Assembly (NCBI GenBank): GCA_900110395.1
Contig: FODP01000029.1
Coordinates: 1-64,000 of the forward strand
Source of the DNA: Rhodospirillales bacterium URHD0017
GTDB lineage: Bacteria; Pseudomonadota; Alphaproteobacteria; Reyranellales; Reyranellaceae
Length of the DNA: 64,000 nucleotides
Direction: 5' to 3'
The notes below the pieces were generated by a model. The model saw nothing but the letters and a program-made list of their open reading frames with translations. It was not told where the DNA came from and did not search any database. This document shows positions 17,804 through 25,537 of the stretch, piece after piece (position 1 is the first letter of the stretch; the number at the start of each line of letters is the position of its first letter). The position numbers and the translations under genes are program-made.

Positions 17804-18899
17804 GCGCCACAGATCGGCGATTGAGAAAGTCTCCTGCCGAGCCGTGCTCCTTTTGCAGCTTGTCCCGGCTTTCATCCGAATGCGCGGCCTTGAATGTTGC
17901 CGGGATCAGCCAGGCATATTTCAAGGCCATCGCGAGTTTGGCCGCGCGAATCAGGTCGACGCTCCTGTGTTCCGGGCGGAGCGTATAGAAACGCCGGAGG
18001 TACGTCTGCAGCGCCTGATCGAGCAGCAGACCTCCTCGGTCGCAGGGCAAAAACCCATCGACGATGCCGTCGACGATGAAGTTCGCGGCGTCGAGACCGG
18101 CAGGCGCGTGGTCGCAATAGGCGTAGTCGATCAGAATGTGACGCGAGTCCGGCCCGCATTCTCCGAAAACATTGGGTTGCCAGAAGTCGTTGTGAGAGAA
18201 GACTTGGGGAAGTGTCGCCAGATCGGCAAGCATCTTGCTCGAATTCCGGTGCAGGCGCTTGAGCGGTCCGATCATCGGCATCATGGCGTCCACGTCTGCG
18301 AATTTGCCGGTCGGTCGCATATGTTCTTCGATGCCGTCCATCAATTCACTTCGGCGATCGTAGTATGCGGTCAGAAACGGCGTGGAGCTCCGGCTCAGCC
18401 GAGGAGGCATCTCCATCGCCTGCGCTTCCGCCAAACGGCTAAGACAAGACCGGATCGTGCCCTCGTCCCATCCGATTGATCGCGAATCGTCTATCTTCTC
18501 GAGGACAATTCTTGCCTCGTCGGCGCCGATCCACGCCTGATAGCAGGTTGCGCTTCGCAGCTTGGGCAAGTTAGGCCACGAGGAGTAACGGGCATAGAAG
18601 TCAGCCTCGCGCCGCCAGTAGAACGGACTCTGGGGGTCGGCCACGGCGCGCCAGCGTCCTTCCTGACCGGGGATGAGAGCAAGGGCTTTCGCGACGAAGT
18701 CCAACGTTTCGGTCTTATGGCCGATCCTCACCGTGCAGCGGATGGTCTCAAGTGCCTGCGTTGCACCCGCAACGATCTTGTGTTCGATGGGCCGGACCTC
18801 CAAGCCTTGCAGATCGAACGTGCGGCCGTCGAGCCGACGCTCCAAGGCCGTTGTCACAAGTTCCTGATGACGTGGGACAGAACTCTCTAGTTTCATCAT
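17754..18899 (-). CDS. APH-fold phosphotransferase (aminoglycoside phosphotransferase family)
   Basis: 381 residues. The catalytic loop is VFSHNDFWQPNVF (HxDxxxxN, about residue 230) and the metal-binding Asp follows in ILIDYAYCDHAP. The N-lobe has a probable nucleotide-binding Lys in LDFVAKALALI. This fold phosphorylates small molecules such as aminoglycosides, macrolides, choline or homoserine. It is the only minus-strand gene inside the first half of the cluster and overlaps the end of the phosphopantetheinyl transferase gene. A self-protection kinase or a tailoring kinase for the product are the two likely roles. The substrate is not visible in the sequence. Confidence 0.85.
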   Translation of the reverse strand: MMKLESSVPRHQELVTTALERRLDGRTFDLQGLEVRPIEHKIVAGATQALETIRCTVRIGHKTETLDFVAKALALIPGQEGRWRAVADPQSPFYWRREADFYARYSSWPNLPKLRSATCYQAWIGADEARIVLEKIDDSRSIGWDEGTIRSCLSRLAEAQAMEMPPRLSRSSTPFLTAYYDRRSELMDGIEEHMRPTGKFADVDAMMPMIGPLKRLHRNSSKMLADLATLPQVFSHNDFWQPNVFGECGPDSRHILIDYAYCDHAPAGLDAANFIVDGIVDGFLPCDRGGLLLDQALQTYLRRFYTLRPEHRSVDLIRAAKLAMALKYAWLIPATFKAAHSDESRDKLQKEHGSAGDFLNRRSVALNLVRELIADPASMFA

Positions 18900-19087
18900 C
18901 GTGAATAATCGGCTTCGCCAACACGGCCTACGGTCACAGTACTAGATACTGCGCGATTACGCTGCTCGCCGGGCTAAATGAAGTTCTCCCTTCCAAAGGC
19001 GCCGTCCAGATTCGCACGCCAGAATCCTGTTGAACAGGCGTTGGTTTAACAATAGTTTTGTTGCGCTATACACGCGGAGGTAATCTG

Positions 19088-19270
19088 ATGAATGTCCTAG
19101 CGCAGTTCATTGATGCAGATTTGTTGCTCCAGCTTGACGAACGCGAGGTGCGCGCTTTGGGCGCCATCATTGACGCCGAGATCACTGGCAATCCGAATGT
19201 CAGAAAAGCGATCGCCGAGCGACTTGCCGGGATTATGCCGAAACTCGGGAAAAGCCCCCGCAGCAAGTAG
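19088..19270 (+). CDS. Small protein of unknown function within the NRPS cluster
   Basis: 60 residues from the ATG at 19088, which has a strong GGAGG ribosome-binding site nine bases before it. The frame is open slightly upstream, but this site decides the start. The sequence is amphipathic: an acidic first half (FIDADLLLQLDEREVRALG) and a basic end (KLGKSPRSK). It has no Cys and no signal peptide. It is not MbtH, lacking the conserved Trp residues of that family. Its place just before the hydrolase-PKS operon and its strong initiation signal suggest a real, well-expressed protein. Function is unknown. Confidence 0.6.
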   Translation: MNVLAQFIDADLLLQLDEREVRALGAIIDAEITGNPNVRKAIAERLAGIMPKLGKSPRSK

Positions 19271-19316
19271 GTCAGTATCAGTACTGCCAAGTATGGCGAT
19301 GTCCAGTTGTCGTTGA

Positions 19317-21098
19317 ATGAACTATGCTGGAATCCATACTGAATCAATTTACGTTGAAGCGAGGCGGGGCACGAGGCTTGCAGTTCGGCTTTACCGACCC
19401 GGCAGGTTGCAAAAGTCAGAAGCCTACCCGCTACTTTTGTGTTTCTATCGATATAATAGCCCGACGAGCAATCCCGATCACATTGCCCGCTGGGTAAAGC
19501 GATACCCTGCTTTGGCCGCAACCTGTGGTGTAGGTACGGAATCGTTTGTGGACAAACCCAGAGACCCTCTGACGATGGCGCCTTGGCTGGCGACGGTCGT
19601 CAAGGAAGGCTTCGCGCTGGGTATTGTTGACATAAGGGGTACAGGTGCGTCGTTCGGGACATGGAACGGCCCATTCAGCCTGCAAGAAGCAGAAGATGCT
19701 TACGACGTAATCGAAACCCTGGCGCGCAAGCCCTGGTGCAACGGCGCCGTGGGTCTCGTCGGCCGCTCCTACATGGGGGCGAACCAGTTTGTGGCAGCCC
19801 TGCTGAAGCCGCCATCACTGATCGGCATCTTTGCCGAAATGGCTCCCTTCGACGTGTTTCACCTCGTCCACCAGAATGGCATTTTTCGCGAGGACTTTGC
19901 CGAATCCTGGGCCGCCGACATTACGATCAGGGATTGCACTGCTCGCGGATTGGCCGTGGAAGGGGACCATGATGGCAGCCTTCTCGCGGCAGCACGGGCG
20001 GAGCACCGGGGCAATCCGGACATATTCATCAAGTTCAAGGAAGCTCGATTTCGCGACAGCGTCGATGTGGAGACGGGAACGCGACTATACGAGGCATTCA
20101 ACCCGGCGCATCACCTGACACACGGACCACCGCACGATATCCCGACCTACATCCTGTCCGGCTGGCACGACATCAATTCGGCCGACGCGCTCCACTTTCA
20201 GTTCGCCTGCAAAGGCCCGGTCAAGACCGTGATAGGTCCATGGGCGCATGCCGGGTCATTCGGCATCGACCTGGCCGACGAATGCGTCTCCTGGTATCGC
20301 CATCTCATGGCCACGCCACCGGCAGAAAGGCGGTTGCCTCATCGGGAAACCACCTACTGCCAGATGAGTGGCGGCGGCCAGGCGCAGTGGTTCCAGGCTA
20401 AACGCGCCGATCTCCTGCTTTCTGGGTCGAAGTCGCTGTATCCCTGTGAGGGACAGCGCGACAAACCGTTCGGTCTTTCCGAGGTGGAGGATGAACGGCA
20501 CGGGTTGCTCGGACCATGTGCCGCGGACCCCGAAACGACCTCGGGAATAAGCACCCGCTGGACCAACGGCTACGGCGGTCCGTTCGGCTATGGCGATCTC
20601 CGTGGGCTTGCGGCACAGGGAATGGCGTTGTCATCCCCCCCGCTGCAGCGGCCACTCGAACTCGTGGGAACGCCGGTGCTCGCACTGGATCTGGCGGAGA
20701 CTACGACGCCAAGCCTGTTCTTTTTTCTGGCTGACATTCATCCCGACGGCTTCGCGCAGTATGTGACCGAAGGTGCACTAGCCCTCGCCCATCGGAAATT
20801 GACATCGCCCATCTACGAGACCGGAGGGCGTCCATTTCATAGAGGGAACGCCGAGGACATGCTTGCAGACCGGTACGTCACGGATCGGATAAAGGTTGCA
20901 TTGCTGCCGGTGGCCTGGGAGTTCGTCGCCGGCCACCGCATCGAATTGATCGTGGTGGCAGCCGACAAGGACAACGCGGAAAACACGACCCTGAAAGGCC
21001 AGCAATTTGCTTTCCTCTTCGGCCCCGGCAGATCGCGGCTTGACTTGCCGATCGACACCCCGCCAGGGGTGTATTTTGCGGCGGACGCAGGAGCATGA
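19317..21098 (+). CDS. CocE/NonD-type alpha/beta hydrolase (S15 peptidase family)
   Basis: 593 residues. An alpha/beta hydrolase domain contains the nucleophile in GLVGRSYMGAN (about 145), a cap domain, the acid in LSGWHDINSAD and the His in GPWAHAGSF; the C-terminal jelly-roll is the X-Pro dipeptidyl-peptidase type. The family contains X-Pro peptidases, cocaine esterase and acylases. There is no signal peptide, so it should be cytoplasmic. Its stop overlaps the PKS start (ATGA), so it belongs to the biosynthetic operon. It could remove an acyl or peptide leader from the product, or hydrolyse the product for self-protection. Confidence 0.88.
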   Translation: MNYAGIHTESIYVEARRGTRLAVRLYRPGRLQKSEAYPLLLCFYRYNSPTSNPDHIARWVKRYPALAATCGVGTESFVDKPRDPLTMAPWLATVVKEGFALGIVDIRGTGASFGTWNGPFSLQEAEDAYDVIETLARKPWCNGAVGLVGRSYMGANQFVAALLKPPSLIGIFAEMAPFDVFHLVHQNGIFREDFAESWAADITIRDCTARGLAVEGDHDGSLLAAARAEHRGNPDIFIKFKEARFRDSVDVETGTRLYEAFNPAHHLTHGPPHDIPTYILSGWHDINSADALHFQFACKGPVKTVIGPWAHAGSFGIDLADECVSWYRHLMATPPAERRLPHRETTYCQMSGGGQAQWFQAKRADLLLSGSKSLYPCEGQRDKPFGLSEVEDERHGLLGPCAADPETTSGISTRWTNGYGGPFGYGDLRGLAAQGMALSSPPLQRPLELVGTPVLALDLAETTTPSLFFFLADIHPDGFAQYVTEGALALAHRKLTSPIYETGGRPFHRGNAEDMLADRYVTDRIKVALLPVAWEFVAGHRIELIVVAADKDNAENTTLKGQQFAFLFGPGRSRLDLPIDTPPGVYFAADAGA

Positions 21099-24000
21099 GC
21101 GCTTCGGAGGACATGTCCGTAGCCATCGTCGGGATGGCTTGCCGCCTTCCGGGAGCGCCCGACCCGTCCTCTTTCTGGCGCAACCTGACCGCAAAGGCTT
21201 GCAGCATCAGGCACTTCTCCGTCGATGAGATGCTGGCGGCAGGTGTGCCGGATACGTTGGCCCGCCATCCGGACTATGTTCCCGCCCACGGTTTCCTCGA
21301 GGGCTTCGACCAGTTCGATGCACCTTACTTCGGTATCGGACTACGCGAAGCAGAATTGATGGATCCGCAGCACCGGCTGCTGCTGGAGTGCGCCGGCGAG
21401 GCCCTGCAGGATGCCGGACTGGAGCATCCGGAGCGGCGGCGAGATCAACGTGTCGGGGTTTTTGCCGGTGTAACGATTTCAACCTATTTCGCGAACAATG
21501 TGCTGCCGCGTAAGGACCTTCGATCGCTGTTCGGCGATCAGCAGCTCATGCTGGCGTGCGACAAGGATTTCGCGGCCTTGCGTGTCGCCCATGCGTTCGA
21601 TCTGCGCGGGCCGGCAATCGCAGTCCAGGCGGCGTGTGCGAGCTCCCTCGTGGCGGTAAGCGTCGCCATGCGCAGCCTTCTGTCCGGAGAGTGCGATATC
21701 GCGCTGGCCGGAGGAGCCTCGGTTCGGTCGCCACAGGCGGCTGGGTACCTCTATACCGAAGGCGGCACCGGTTCACGCGACGGCATGTGCCGCGCTTTCG
21801 ACGCGGCCGCGACCGGCAGCGTTGCAGGAAGCGGCGCCGGCATCATCGTATTGAAAAGGACTACCGACGCGTTGGCCGACCGAAGCAGTATCCGCGCAAT
21901 CGTTCGCGGAGCCGCCGTCGCCAACGATGGGGCGAACAAGCCCAACTTCGTGATTCCCACTGTAGCCGGCCAGGTTCAGGCCATGCGCGATGCAATGGAC
22001 TTCGCCCAGGTTCGGCCCAACCAGGTGACGGTTTTGGAGGCCCACGGCACCGGCACGCTGGTCGGCGATCCAATCGAGATTGCGGCTTTCGCAGCGGCTT
22101 ACCCAAAGGAAGACGCCGCGGCACCTGCATTCCTGGGCTCGGTCAAGCCGAACATTGGTCACTTGGATGCCGCGGCAGGCCTGGCCGGGCTAATCCGCGT
22201 CGTTCTTTCCCTGCGGCACCGTCAGGTCCCACCCGTGTACGGATTTCAAACGCCGAACGCGCACTGCCGCTTTGGTGCGACCCGCTTCGTCGTTCCGACG
22301 GTACTTCAGCCCCTTGACGGTGACGACCGGCCTTTGTTCGGGGCGGTGAATTCCATCGGGATGGGTGGTGTGAATGCCCATGTCATCCTGGAATCACCAC
22401 CACGGCTCACGCCGCGGAGACCTCAGGCGACCCGACGCGTCTATGTGCTTCCCGTCTCGGCAAAAACGAGGGAGAGCGCCACCAATTATCTAAGTCGGTT
22501 GCGCTCTGTCCTGCCTGAATTGACCAGCATGTCTGACGTGGAGTTCACGCTGCAGCGGGGTCGCTCGCCGCTGAAGTACCGGGCTGCGGCGATCGGCAGG
22601 AGCGCGGAGGAACTGTCCGCCAGCCTGGAAAGGGCAAAGCCTATCGAATCCGACGGTGAGCCCGGAAATGTCATCTTAGTGTTTCCCGGCCAAGGCGAAG
22701 TTACTTTCAAGAATCTTGCGGACTTAGCGGCTGACGTCCCATCCGTTTCTGCGGAGATTGGCGAAATTCTCACTGCCGCCAGCGATTACTTCGGACAGGA
22801 CTTGCGCTGGATGGCGGGCCGCGACGAGCCGGCGTCGCCATCGGGTGACTTGCATCGGCAGATTGCCGCGTTCACAGGCCCCCTGGCGCTCGCGCGCGCC
22901 CTGGCTCGCAGTGGCCTTAAGCCGGACTTCACCGCCGGATACTCGATGGGCGAAATCGCAGCCGCCTGTACGTCCGGCCTCATGGACCTCGAAGGCGCAA
23001 TGCTGCTTCTGAAGGCGCGCTCGGAGGCATTCCGGGACTCTCCGGTCGGTACGATGTCAGCCGCCGCTTCAGAGGCCGAAAGGCTTCTGACAGGCAGCGT
23101 TTGGCCCGCGATTCGCCAGGGCGACGGCCGGACTGTCTATGGCGGCACGCCGGAGGCCATGCGGGACTTTGAACGTCGTCTCGATGCAAACGACATCGCG
23201 CACGTCCCGCTCGGGGTGCCGCTTGCTTTTCATACACCGTTGATGGAAGAGGCCGCGGTTCGCATCGAGATGGCAATAGCCAGCAAGCTCCGCCTGTCAA
23301 CTCCCACCACTCCATTCATCAGTGCATTCAACTCGGTGACGGAAAATGGGCGCGACCCTTCGCGGCCAGCGTATTGGGCGCAGCAGGTCCGTCTGACGTT
23401 GCATTTCGATCGCCTGCTTGGCGCCATTGTGGCGGAACGACCGTGCCAAGTGATCGATCTGGGCCCGCAACAGCGGGTTGCACCGGCGGTGGCGCGATTG
23501 CTCGGACGCATGCCGGACGTAACGCCTCGCCTGCCGGGTGACTGGTCGATGCAGTTCATGAACCATCTGACACAGGCTTGGCGGTGCGGCGCCTCAATCG
23601 ACTGGCCTTCGGCAGGAGAAGACGATCGGATAGTCTCACTGCCGGCTTACGCCTTTGACCATCGTCGACATTGGATGGAGCTCCGGCCCGAGGCGAAAGG
23701 GAAACAGAACATGACTCCCAGCAAGGCAGACGCTTCTGTGACAGGCGGCATGAGCACCCACATTACGATCTACTCGGATCGCGTGGAGATACGCACTGGC
23801 GCGGCGATTGATCAGGGCGCACCGAACGGCGGCGTCGCAACCGAGCCGCAGCCAGCGCCGCAGGCGCAGCGGGCACCTCTAGCCGAATCAGTCGCCGACA
23901 CGTCTGAGCCTTCAGGGAGACAACTCGCTCCCGTCGGTATTGATGTCACCATCGCGTCAATCGCCGCCAACTACCTCGGTATTGCCACGCTGAAGCCAGA

Positions 24001-24265
24001 AGACAACCTGGTCGATCTCGGAGCCAACTCCCTGATGATGACCCAGATGATTGCTCAAGTACGAAATCAGCTCGACGTCCAGATCGCCCTGGCTGACGTC
24101 TTCCTCGAGCCAACCATCGCCAATATCGCGAGACTCGCCCGAGGAGGCGATGGAGGGCGCTTCTCCATCGACCTCGACCTGGTACGGTCCGAGTTGGAGA
24201 ATATCGAGAGATTGACGCCCGAAGAAGTCCAGTCCGCCTTGCGCGATGCCGAGAATGAGCGCTGA
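21095..24265 (+). CDS. Type I polyketide synthase module, KS-AT-ACP
   Basis: 1056 residues. The ketosynthase (about 7-430) has its Cys in AACASSL (about 181) and His in EAHGTGT and KPNIGHLDAAAG. The acyltransferase (about 530-830) has Ser in GYSMGEIAAA (about 616) and AFHT (about 711), which favours malonyl-CoA. A proline/alanine linker leads to an ACP with Ser in DLGANSLMM (about 977). There are no KR, DH, ER or methyltransferase domains, so the module alone would add an unreduced beta-keto C2 unit. The C-terminal ENIERLTPEEVQSALRDAE helix is probably a docking segment. It is coupled to the hydrolase upstream and overlaps the monooxygenase downstream. Confidence 0.95.
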   Translation: MSASEDMSVAIVGMACRLPGAPDPSSFWRNLTAKACSIRHFSVDEMLAAGVPDTLARHPDYVPAHGFLEGFDQFDAPYFGIGLREAELMDPQHRLLLECAGEALQDAGLEHPERRRDQRVGVFAGVTISTYFANNVLPRKDLRSLFGDQQLMLACDKDFAALRVAHAFDLRGPAIAVQAACASSLVAVSVAMRSLLSGECDIALAGGASVRSPQAAGYLYTEGGTGSRDGMCRAFDAAATGSVAGSGAGIIVLKRTTDALADRSSIRAIVRGAAVANDGANKPNFVIPTVAGQVQAMRDAMDFAQVRPNQVTVLEAHGTGTLVGDPIEIAAFAAAYPKEDAAAPAFLGSVKPNIGHLDAAAGLAGLIRVVLSLRHRQVPPVYGFQTPNAHCRFGATRFVVPTVLQPLDGDDRPLFGAVNSIGMGGVNAHVILESPPRLTPRRPQATRRVYVLPVSAKTRESATNYLSRLRSVLPELTSMSDVEFTLQRGRSPLKYRAAAIGRSAEELSASLERAKPIESDGEPGNVILVFPGQGEVTFKNLADLAADVPSVSAEIGEILTAASDYFGQDLRWMAGRDEPASPSGDLHRQIAAFTGPLALARALARSGLKPDFTAGYSMGEIAAACTSGLMDLEGAMLLLKARSEAFRDSPVGTMSAAASEAERLLTGSVWPAIRQGDGRTVYGGTPEAMRDFERRLDANDIAHVPLGVPLAFHTPLMEEAAVRIEMAIASKLRLSTPTTPFISAFNSVTENGRDPSRPAYWAQQVRLTLHFDRLLGAIVAERPCQVIDLGPQQRVAPAVARLLGRMPDVTPRLPGDWSMQFMNHLTQAWRCGASIDWPSAGEDDRIVSLPAYAFDHRRHWMELRPEAKGKQNMTPSKADASVTGGMSTHITIYSDRVEIRTGAAIDQGAPNGGVATEPQPAPQAQRAPLAESVADTSEPSGRQLAPVGIDVTIASIAANYLGIATLKPEDNLVDLGANSLMMTQMIAQVRNQLDVQIALADVFLEPTIANIARLARGGDGGRFSIDLDLVRSELENIERLTPEEVQSALRDAENER

Positions 24266-25502
24266 GCGCGACGCTGCCCGGGATCTCTTCGCGCGCTACC
24301 GCAGGATGACGGCGGCGCAGCAGCATCTCCTGGCGTCTCGCCTGGAACAGCAAGGACGGTCCCTCAATATACCGTCGTCGGCATCGCTGGCACGGGGCGG
24401 CGGCGCCCCGGCACAGCGTCCGGGATTCAGCCTCTTCTTCTTCTCCGATCGCTCGCGGCCGCTGGGAAGGCACTATGAGCTGGTGCTCAAGTGCGCCGAG
24501 GAGGCCGACGAGGCGGGGCTCGAAGCGATCTGGATCCCTGAGCGGCATTTCCACGACTTTGGCGGCCCCTACCCGAATCCAGCGCTGCTCGCGGCCGCGA
24601 TTGCTATGCGAACACGGCGAATCGGCATTCGGGCTGGCAGCGTGGTGATGCCGCTTCACAATCCAATTCGAGTCGTCGAAGACTGGAGTGTCGTCGACAG
24701 CCTGTCCGGAGGGCGTTGCGGCATCGCTGTTGCCTCCGGCTGGCATCCGGCAGACTTCGCGCTGCTGTCGAACGTTCCGTACGACGCGCGCCGTGAAGAG
24801 ACGTTCGCCCTCCTGGACCACGTCTCGCGCATGTGGCGCAGTCGGCTGCCTGAGCGCTCCGCCGACTGCTCCCACGATCGCGATCACGACGGCCTGACAA
24901 TTCTGCCGACACCGGTTCAGCCGATCCTGCCAATGTGGCTGACCACCACGGGCAGACGAGAGACCTGGATGCAGGCTGCGCGACGCGGTGTCGGCGTGCT
25001 CACGGGGCTGCTCGAGCAAACTCGAAGCCAGCTTGCGCAGAACATTGCCGTGTATCGCGAGGAACTTGCGCGCCACCATACGCCCGAGGCTGGCAAGGTC
25101 ACGGTCATGCTCCACTGCCTGCTGAAAGCCGACGCGGAAGACGCTCGCGCCGCTGCGCGCGCTGCGATGACGAGGTACTTCGAGAATCACTTGCAGATGT
25201 ACCTGCCGTTCATCCGCAAGCTCCACGCAGGCATCGACATCGACTCTTTGACGGCACAAGACCGCAGCGCGCTCGTCGCGAAGGGGGCCGACAGATATAT
25301 TGCGGGAGACGCCCTGGTTGGCTCTGCACAGACAGCAGTCCAATCCTGCGCGGAGCTTCGCGAGGCAGGAGTCGATGAGGTGGCATGCCTCGTCGATTTC
25401 GGTCCGGTGGACGGGGATGTTCTGGAGACCGTTAGTCAGCTTCGTATTCTCGCGAAATCATCGTTGGCAATGCCCGAGCCCACAAGTTCCGTCGCCGGCT
25501 AG
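24246..25502 (+). CDS. Luciferase-like FMN-dependent monooxygenase of NRPS/PKS type
   Basis: 418 residues (ATG at 24246; 24255 is possible). The luciferase-like barrel begins after about 60 residues: FSLFFFSDRSRPLG, AIWIPERHFHDFGGPYPNPA, RIGIRAGSVVMPLHNPIRVVEDWS and RCGIAVASGWHPADF. These features match the MupA/Atu3671 subgroup, which is found almost only inside NRPS-PKS clusters. The short helical N-terminal stretch (ARDLFARYRRMTAAQQHLLASRL) looks like the end of a carrier-linked docking region. It would hydroxylate or oxidise a carrier-bound intermediate using FMNH2 and O2. It overlaps the PKS gene by up to 20 bases. Confidence 0.88.
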   Translation: MPRMSAERDAARDLFARYRRMTAAQQHLLASRLEQQGRSLNIPSSASLARGGGAPAQRPGFSLFFFSDRSRPLGRHYELVLKCAEEADEAGLEAIWIPERHFHDFGGPYPNPALLAAAIAMRTRRIGIRAGSVVMPLHNPIRVVEDWSVVDSLSGGRCGIAVASGWHPADFALLSNVPYDARREETFALLDHVSRMWRSRLPERSADCSHDRDHDGLTILPTPVQPILPMWLTTTGRRETWMQAARRGVGVLTGLLEQTRSQLAQNIAVYREELARHHTPEAGKVTVMLHCLLKADAEDARAAARAAMTRYFENHLQMYLPFIRKLHAGIDIDSLTAQDRSALVAKGADRYIAGDALVGSAQTAVQSCAELREAGVDEVACLVDFGPVDGDVLETVSQLRILAKSSLAMPEPTSSVAG

Positions 25503-25537
25503 GCGGAGCGCCGCCACCTGAAGGGAGGTCCGCAGGT

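Noticed and set aside
19088-19270. MbtH-like protein
   Set aside because: The length fits, but the conserved Asn, Pro and Trp residues of MbtH are absent.
23946-25343. Long minus-strand frame opposite the PKS end and the monooxygenase
   Set aside because: No recognisable domain, and both plus-strand genes are intact with conserved motifs across the same bases.
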